This document shows positions 56,821 to 64,000 of a DNA stretch of 64,000 bases, in pieces. Position 1 is the first letter of the stretch. Every line of letters starts with the position of its first letter. The DNA lies in assembly GCA_020744425.1 (NCBI GenBank), contig JAGMUV010000002.1:2152501-2216500 (forward strand). Direction: 5' to 3'. Source of the DNA: Dactylonectria macrodidyma. Lineage: Eukaryota > Ascomycota > Sordariomycetes > Hypocreales > Nectriaceae. Below the pieces are notes generated by a model that was not told where the DNA came from, did no database searches, and saw nothing but the letters and a program-made list of their open reading frames with translations. The position numbers were made by a program, and so were the translations under genes.

Positions 56821-59800
56821 TCTAGAGAATGTGGCGATAGAATGGGATGGAGATCAGACAGTATGCATGAGTCACTGCTTCAGGTGCAACAGTTTCCGTC
56901 TCTAAAGTTTTCCACCTCCAGAAGGTGTCACGTGACAGATAATGGATGGATATTGAGAACAATCGGGCGCGGCGAATAATCTTGGGCTTGCCTTCCAAGC
57001 TCTCAATTGAACAGGACACACAACACCGAAACAGTGAGTAGACTGGCTACCCCTTTCGGACACCTATACGGTCTGGACTGTGGACTGTGCAATACCGTAA
57101 TTGCGTCCCGTACTGCACTGTGCTACATGTACAAGCTGCATAAGGACAACTTGCGTGCGTATGTGCGGGTAGGGGGGAATTGTAGGGCTTGTTTCAGCAT
57201 CGTGGTTAGCAATCCTCCGACATGACCATGCGGGCTGGTGATTGGTGAGGTCTACGCTGGGGGGGGAAGGGGAATGCGTATTTGGTTACAGCCAATAGGA
57301 ATGTCTCCAGGCCGTTTGTCTGTGGAGGAAAATTGAGATTGGTGGGTAATAGTGAGAGGATGAAGCGTGGATGACAGTGTGGTGTGCGTCTGTGTACGTG
57401 CGTGTGTGTGTACGTGCGTGTGTGCGTCTGTGAGCATGAGAGTACTTGGGTGAGTGAGCGAGAGATGACTGCATCACACCACTAACCCACCATCCATTGT
57501 ACGTTATACCAGGTGCCTATTGACTGATAAAAGCATGTAGTAACTACCTACGTACTTAAATATACGAGTCATAGCCTAGTCGTATAGTAAAAAGGCAGTG
57601 CTAATGCCAATCAAATAGTCAGCATCGCTGCCCGTGGCTTGCTCGGGTGCGGTTGTCACTGAGCGGGAGCGGCAGCGGCACGGCTCTGGCCACGAAACAC
57701 TGGATTGAGCTGTCCACTGTTTGAAGCGTTTGTTGGGAAGAAGCTTGGCAAACGCTACTACTATTTCGTACGGACATGGACGAATATTCGATCCATTGTT
57801 GAACCTGGCATCGATACTGAGTAGACATGAAGAACATATCGCATTCACATTCTTTTTCCACGCCTGATGCGTCTGAAGGGCAGCATCTCGCCCAATTTTG
57901 GTGTTCCACAGGTGCTCCCACACGCACATCGAACATCGGACAGGGGGCCATTGCAAAAGCAAAGCATCGGGGCTGGCAAGTTGCGCCATGCGTTGGGCCC
58001 CCTGGAAATCGGAGCGTACGGACTGGAAAGGGGATGGAAAGCGGAGAGGAGGCAGGGGAATACGTGGTAACGAAACCAGCCAGGTAAACCCATCACGTCC
58101 TGCAACTTTAAAAACCACTAAGCACAGAACATGGAGGACTGCTTTCATGCGCCGAGACGAGACAACATAGCTAGATACCTAGGTACCTAGGTGGGTAGGG
58201 ATTAAGACACCCGTAAGGTTGGGGATTGATTGGACATACAAGCCATTGAAGGCGTGAAAAAGCATTGAAGCAAGGCAAAGCAATGAAACAACCTAAACTT
58301 CGTTTCAGGTAGAGTAAGTAAGAACCATACATACCTACCTACCTAGTACCTATTAAGGCAGTAGCAGTGCGTAGATGGGCATCTGAGGCACAGGAGAGTT
58401 GGAGAGAGGGGGGTGACGATGCAGAGAAAAGAAACGAAAAGACAGTGAGAGAATGGGGCTTTGTCTGTTTCCACCACCAACGAACGCCATATCTAGACAC
58501 CTATTACCCCTTATCCTTAATCTATCTAGATCACCCGAAAGTGTGTCTACGTGCGTGTGTGAATGTGTATGTGTTTCATCCCGAGTCGGGGGTGGTCTTG
58601 CGAGGAGTCAAGTGTGCTTGTTCTAGCTGCCAGACAGACAATGCCTCTGTGATGCATACCTACGCAACACGCGTTCTCGGATGGTCACGCCCGATGGTAG
58701 TACTTGGGGACGCTCCCAGTGGGCACCTCGTCTGGCCATTCTACTGGCTGAGGGGCCAAATTCAACCCTCGAGGTGCTGACTGGGCTTGTGCACTGTGAA
58801 TCCACACCAGTTGCCATCCCATCCGTGTTAGCAGGTCCTTCTGTAACTCAGCTGCATGGCAAAAAGGGCTATGTGTGTGTACGTAGTAGGTACATGTGTG
58901 GTGTGGGCAAGGCGTGTCCAGATAGATACTCGCTCAGGGGCGAGTCCCCACATGGAGGGCACAAAAGAGGCACCGCCGCATGGAACCTATCAGCTGGCTT
59001 CCTACGAAGTAAGCATGTACGGCAAGTCACTGCTTTGTATCTGTGTATAGTAATACTGGACGGGTTCTCCAGAGCCTCGAAGCAAGGGGTGAAGGGAGGA
59101 CGGGCAAGCCCCTTTGTCGATGGGTGGGCTGTACATGGTGCAGAAACGCATTTACAAGAAGCAAGCGGCAGCTTAAGGTGGTGTTATGTGGTAGTAGACA
59201 GCTAGAAGCCAGAGCCACACAAAGGCCCTGCAGACTACAGTTCAAAGCCCTGATGAAGCCGCCCAGTCAGCGCACGCCGTCACAGTCCAGCACTTGACGC
59301 CCTCTACTCCGGGTGGCCCAATTAGTCGCTAGAACCATGCTGCACCACTGTAGGTACTGTGCGTATAGGTACCATAATGCATAAGGTACCGTCCTCCTAG
59401 GTGGCTGTTACTCTCTACCTATCTGTTAGGTGATGCCTTGGCCTGGCCTTGTTTCGTCTCTTGTTCTTGTTCTTGTTCTTGTCTCCTCCTCCCGCATTCT
59501 TCCCTCTCACTCCTCCACCACCCCCAATTCTCCCCTCCCCCATATCGCGCGTGTCCTGTCTCCTTCTCCAGGCCCTCCCCTCCCCCCTCGAAAAAAATCC
59601 TCTCTTTTTTTTCGTTCCTATGAGGCCTGTATATTGATCGTTACGTTACTTTGTTTGCGCCTCTCTTCTTTCCCCTCTCCTCCCCTCGTCTCTCTGCCCC
59701 TTCCCTTTTTCCCTTGCTCTTTCGCATCTCCCTAGCCGCGGGCTCGGACGACGCACGCTGGGCGGCCACTCGACTCCTCTCAGTTAGCCTTTCTGGCCAA

Positions 59801-60305
59801 CATCGCATCATTCGGCAACGTCGCTCCTCGTTTTTTTTTCTCCCACAAACCTCACAATCAACCCCCCCCCCCCGACTGGCCGTCGACCTGCTTTCGACTT
59901 GGACCTCGACATAGTCGCCGTCACTGACAGCGGCATCGATCGACCGATCCGATCCTGTCCTCTTCTACGAGAATTCACCTTGTAATACCGGCTCCTGGGT
60001 CATCTACCTTCCTGTTCGCACCGCGCTCCTTTAGTCCCCCGTTCCATCGCCCCAGATCCAGCTTCGCTCGACGCACGTCTCTCGGCGCACCTCGTTGTCC
60101 TTTCCTCTTCGCTCGACGCACGACACACGACGCACGCCCAAAGCTGCCGCGCACTTGGAACCGTCCTCTCCCCCAGCGCTTCGCCAAATAAAAAGACTCC
60201 TACGTCCCGATCCACGAGTCAATCCCCCTTGCGAATAATATCTATCCAGTGTCCGGCCCGATACCTTCCGTGTCACTGTCCATGAGGTCGGCTAGATAAT
60301 TGATA
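56821..60305. other. 3.5-kb intergenic region before the PUF gene
   Basis: No supported gene. It holds a GT-rich microsatellite (about 57382-57430), TACCTAGGTA palindromes (58175-58200) and TACCTACC runs (58330-58352). CT-rich sequence at about 59450-59720, with T- and C-runs, probably marks the leader of the downstream gene. The 174-codon frame at 58681-59205 lacks any domain. Confidence 0.55.
59440..60305 (+). promoter_or_regulatory. CT-rich leader region of the RRM-PUF gene
   Basis: Pyrimidine-rich sequence with TTCTTG repeats (59463-59482), a T-run (about 59830-59841) and a C-run (about 59863-59872) upstream of the ATG at 60306. The composition fits a transcription start zone with a long leader. 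The role is inferred from position only. Confidence 0.4.
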
Positions 60306-63300
60306 ATGTCAACTGCCAGATCTGAACACTTGGCTCGCGGCTACTCATCTCAGTCAGCCAGTCAAACCCGTTCCGCCTCCCCATCCGCAAACAATTCCCC
60401 CATCGACCCTCCCTTGCCGCCCTCCAGGTCGCCATTTGGCATGTCTGGAAGCCTCAACCCCTCTGGCAAAATGGCGAGCAACTCGCGATCCGGGGCTGGT
60501 TCTCCGTCGCACGACATGGGTAGCTCAAGCCGTTTGTTCTCCAAGAGGTTCGTTGATCCCTCCAGTATCCCCTTCTTCTGTTCTCTTACCTGGCCTCATC
60601 CTTCCTCCGCCCTGTGCCTGAAATCAAGCTGACGGGATCTTCTATCACAACAGAGCTCGCGAGATTCAGGCCCAAGAAGGCGTCCCGGGCATGCCGGGAA
60701 GCCTATGGGGCGGTCCTCCCACCAGCGGCAACTCGACGCCGCTGCGCGAGAACATCCCCGAATCCCCCACCGATGGCTTTCCTGACTTTGCCCAACTTCC
60801 CACCCCCGACAGCATGCCCCAGACCCGCCGCGCCCGCGCTGGCACTGTTCCATCTCGATTCTCCCCTGGCGGCGCCGGTATTGGCCTCCTGGGTGTCGCC
60901 GGCCTAGCTCCAAAATCTGCCCGGCCGACTCCATCCCAGAGCCCGTATAACAAATCGCCTTCCCCCAACCCGGAGCATCTCGAGAACCCGGCCAACAGCT
61001 CTACCCTCCTCTCCCGCCTCCGCGCCGGCTCCATGCCGCAGAGGAGCCAATTTGCGCCAATTCCAGGAACGAATTCTCCATTTGGCCCCTCCATCTTCAG
61101 CAGTTGGAACCCGGCTGGTGTTGGCCGTGAGCGGGCTTCGACTCTTGCCAGCATTGCGAGCGTCGGCTCCAACGGTCCCAGCTCCCCCGCTCAGTCCCAA
61201 TTCTCCAAGGAGGGTGGCGGCGAGTCCGACGTCCACATGAGAACCCTGGATTACCTTGGTCTCGCCGAGACCCCTCAGCAGTCTCGCGCTCAGTTGGCAA
61301 CACCTTACCTGGCCAACCTCGACTTCGCCAAGCAATCCAGCCGTTTCCGATCCTACTCCGTGAACAACAAGGACAAGTATGCCGATGATGAAGACGACTA
61401 CGATTCAGAGATACCACTGGACCCCCAGTATGTGGCCGCTCTCCAGGATCAACTGGCTGCTACTAACGCCGCGATCCACAACCACAACCTGGCCGTCCAG
61501 GCCTTCGCAAATCAGGCCTCTGTCACTCGTCCGCGTGCTCGCACCGCCGGTGTACTGGATACTCCGGGAAGCCGACTCATGAGAACCTATATGTCTGGCA
61601 ATACCGGCATCCCTACCCCCATCGCCGCCGCTGAGATTCGCCTTCCGGACGACAAGGATTACGAGGACCTCCCCCAGGCTGTTGCCGGAATGAATCTAGG
61701 CAGATCAAACAGCCGAAATGCTGGACTGCTGAGCGCCGAGGAGCAGGGCCTCGAAGGTCCCACAAGTGCACTCTGGCTGGGCAGCATCCCAACCTCAACC
61801 ACGACTTCGACTCTGGTTGAGATGTTCAAGTCTCACGGTCCCATCCTCTCTGCTCGAGTGCTTACCCATAAGAACTGTGGCTTTGTCAACTTCGAGCGTG
61901 TAGAAAGCGCCATCTCCGCCAAGGCCAGCATGAACAGCAAGGAAATCTTCCCCGGAGCTGGTCCCATTCGCATTAATTTTGCCAAGCCGCCTTCTGCTTC
62001 CAACACGCCTGGACACGACGGCGTCTTCCCGTCTCCCAGCCCCGATCCTTTCGCAAAGGGCCAGGACAATGCCACCGGATCTGGCTCTGCTGCTGCGACT
62101 GGCGAGAATGCGCCTGCGCCTGCTTCCTCCAGCGTCACACCCAAGCTTGCCCCTTTGCATGAGATGACTGCCGACATTGTCAAAATTGTCAAACAATTCG
62201 GTGCTACAGATGAAGACAGATTCAGGATCTCCAGAAACCTGCAGTCCGCAATCCAGTACAACACGTTTGTTGAGGAGATACCCCCAATTCGTGAGCCTGC
62301 CCACACCCGGGTTCATGACGCACCCAAGCTCCGGGACATTCGCAAGCGAATCGACAACCAGAGCCTATCACAGGCGGAGATTGAGAACATCGCCGTAGAC
62401 ATGCTGCCTGAGATTGCTGAGCTTGCCTCGGACTACCTCGGCAACACTGTGGTCCAGAAGTTATTCGAACACTGCTCTGACCAGTTGCGTGACGCCATGT
62501 TGGCCGAGATCGCTCCCCACATGGCCGAGATTGGAGTACACAAGAATGGCACTTGGGCCGCTCAGAAGATCATCGATGTGTGCAAGAGTCCTGCTCAGAT
62601 GAACATGATCGTGGAGCACCTACGACCTTACACTATCCCATTGTTCCTGGATCAGTATGGCAACTACGTTCTGCAGGGATGCCTCAAATTCGGCGCCCCT
62701 TTCAACGACTTCATCTTTGAGACCATGCTGGGACGCATGTGGGATATTTCTCAGGGCCGCTACGGTGCCCGTGCCATGAGAGCTTGCCTGGAGAGCCACC
62801 ATGCCACCAAGGATCAGCAACGCATGCTTGCCGCCACCATCGCTCTGCACAGCGTCCAGCTGGCCACCAATGCCAACGGTGCCCTTCTCCTGACCTGGTT
62901 CTTGGATACCTGCACGTTTCCCCAACGTCGCACCGTCCTGTCCCCACAGCTAGTGCCTTACCTAGTCCACCTGTGCACTCACAAGGTTGCGTACCTGACG
63001 GTTCTGAAGGTCATTAACCAAAAGGCAGAAGCCGACGCCCGAGACGTTATCCTAAAGGCTCTTTTCTTTACTCCGAATGACCAAGTGCTAGAGGCTATTC
63101 TCAGCGACCACGCCTGCGGTGCCACGCTGATTTTCAAGGTCCTGACTACACCCTTCTTCGATGAGACGATCCGAACCCAGGTGGTCGACAACGTCAAGAA
63201 CGTCCTGGTCCGAATCAAGGCACAGCCAAGCCAGGGATACAAGCGCCTAATGGACGAGGTTGGCCTATCCACCCGCAACTCAGGAAACAACCGTGATGCC

Positions 63301-63940
63301 AGCACCCACTCGGAGCACCGCCAGCGTCCAGCCTCAAGACAGGCCAATGGCAATGGTCATCATCCCCAGTCAGCCCATTCCAACAAGCCGTTTTACAACC
63401 CCATCAACCAGCAGTCCAACCCCCCTGGATTCGAAATGGGTTACAACAATCAAAGGAACGACAATGTTGACAACGGCGTTTCTTCCTTCCCCCAGTACAA
63501 CCAGGGTATGATGTTCAACGCACCCAACGGCCCCATGGCTGCGGCCAACATGCAGCAGCAAATGCAGTTCCAGCAGAACATGATGAACAGGGGCCCACCG
63601 CCAATGAATTACAACTTCCCCCCTATGCAGGCCGGATATGGTGGTTACAATGGCCCGAACCCAAGTGTCGATCAGTATCGCCAACCGAACATGCCCAATG
63701 GCAGCCCCATTCAGCCGCCTTCATCACACATGCCTCAGATGCCCGCCGGCCAGACCCCCTTTGCCCCACCTGGTTTTGGTATGGGCATGGGAGGCTATGG
63801 CTATGGAAACATGCCTAACATGCCCAACATGGGTTATATGCAGCAGGAGCAGGGTAACCCCAGACGCGGTCGCGTAAGACATACCCGGTTTCAATATCGA
63901 CTGCCAAGACACCAGAGCTAACCAGTCCTTACAGAGATGA
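60306..63940 (+). CDS. RNA-binding protein with RRM and Pumilio repeats (Jsn1/Puf2-like)
   Basis: Three exons, 60306-60547, 60654-63873 and 63935-63940, give 1155 residues. The order is a disordered Ser/Pro-rich N-terminus, an RRM at about 450-525 (SALWLGSIPTSTTTSTLVE, then CGFVNFERVESA), and Pumilio repeats at about 672-943 (YLGNTVVQKLFEHCSD, NGTWAAQKIIDVC, QYGNYVLQGCLKFG, RYGARAMRACLESH). The tail is rich in Asn, Gln, Met and Pro. This arrangement is that of the yeast Jsn1/Puf2 group, which binds mRNAs for membrane and mitochondrial proteins. The last intron (GTAAGA...TTACAG) is followed by a single arginine codon and a stop, which also gives a tidy RRGRR end; reading through ends at 63921 instead. 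The 3' end is therefore less certain than the rest. Confidence 0.92.
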
Positions 63941-64000
63941 TGAAACATCGCGTTTCCGCGCCGCCAAAAACTTGCCTTCTATTCTTAGACGAATCTATTG

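Noticed and set aside
58681..59205. 174-codon frame before the PUF gene
   Set aside because: No domain or conserved-looking segment; lies in a repeat-containing intergenic stretch.

Overview
The window is nuclear DNA of a filamentous ascomycete, most likely a Sordariomycete. The evidence is short spliceosomal introns (about 48-130 bp) with GTRNGT donors and CTRAC-like branch points, CT-rich leaders before start codons, a bZIP/DUF3425 transcription factor, a PH-CRIB PAK kinase, an RRM-Pumilio protein and other families typical of Pezizomycotina. I recognised no virus, secondary-metabolite cluster or intact transposon. Exon structures were built by hand, and each recognised multi-exon gene was checked for an in-frame sum of exons.

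Layout. 1-2.3 kb: 3' part of a SEA4/Mios-type gene (+). 2.9-6.8 kb: PAS kinase (-). 6.8-12.3 kb: a long gap without a gene, which becomes the CT-rich leader of an F-box/LRR gene (12.3-14.3 kb, +) whose protein ends in a CaaX box. 14.9-16.1 kb: bZIP factor (-), divergent from a histidine-phosphatase/TFC7-like gene (17.1-18.2 kb, +). 18.2-24.1 kb: a second long gap. 24.1-25.2 kb: Myb/SANT-like gene (+) with an unresolved first exon. 26.4-27.8 kb: IWR1 (-). 29.9-31.3 kb: glycogen-binding (AMPK-type CBM) protein with a C-terminal membrane anchor (+). 31.8-33.6 kb: mitochondrial DEAD-box helicase MRH4 (+). 34.2-36.0 kb: disordered nuclear-type protein (+). 36.3-37.2 kb: TIP41 (-). 38.2-39.4 kb: orphan gene preceded by tandem repeats (+). 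40.2 kb: tRNA-Gly(UCC) (-), followed by a possible small gene. 41.4-42.8 kb: Aurora kinase (+). 43.1-45.0 kb: ATP23 and NIP7 (both -), NIP7 divergent from glycyl-tRNA synthetase (45.6-47.9 kb, +). 51.5-54.5 kb: CLA4-type PAK kinase (+). 56.0-56.8 kb: GAR transformylase (ADE8-type, -) with an apparent frameshift and an in-frame stop. 60.3-63.9 kb: RRM-PUF protein (+).

Most genes are independent housekeeping or regulatory loci, not a cluster. Themes that recur are nutrient signalling (SEA4, PAS kinase, TIP41, glycogen-binding protein), translation and ribosome or tRNA biology (NIP7, GRS1, tRNA-Gly, MRH4, PUF protein, TFC7-like protein) and cell division or polarity (Aurora, CLA4). The observations most worth checking are the damaged ADE8-type gene, the tail-anchored glycogen-binding protein, the CaaX F-box protein, and the PAS-kinase intron whose retention would insert residues into the activation segment without breaking the frame.
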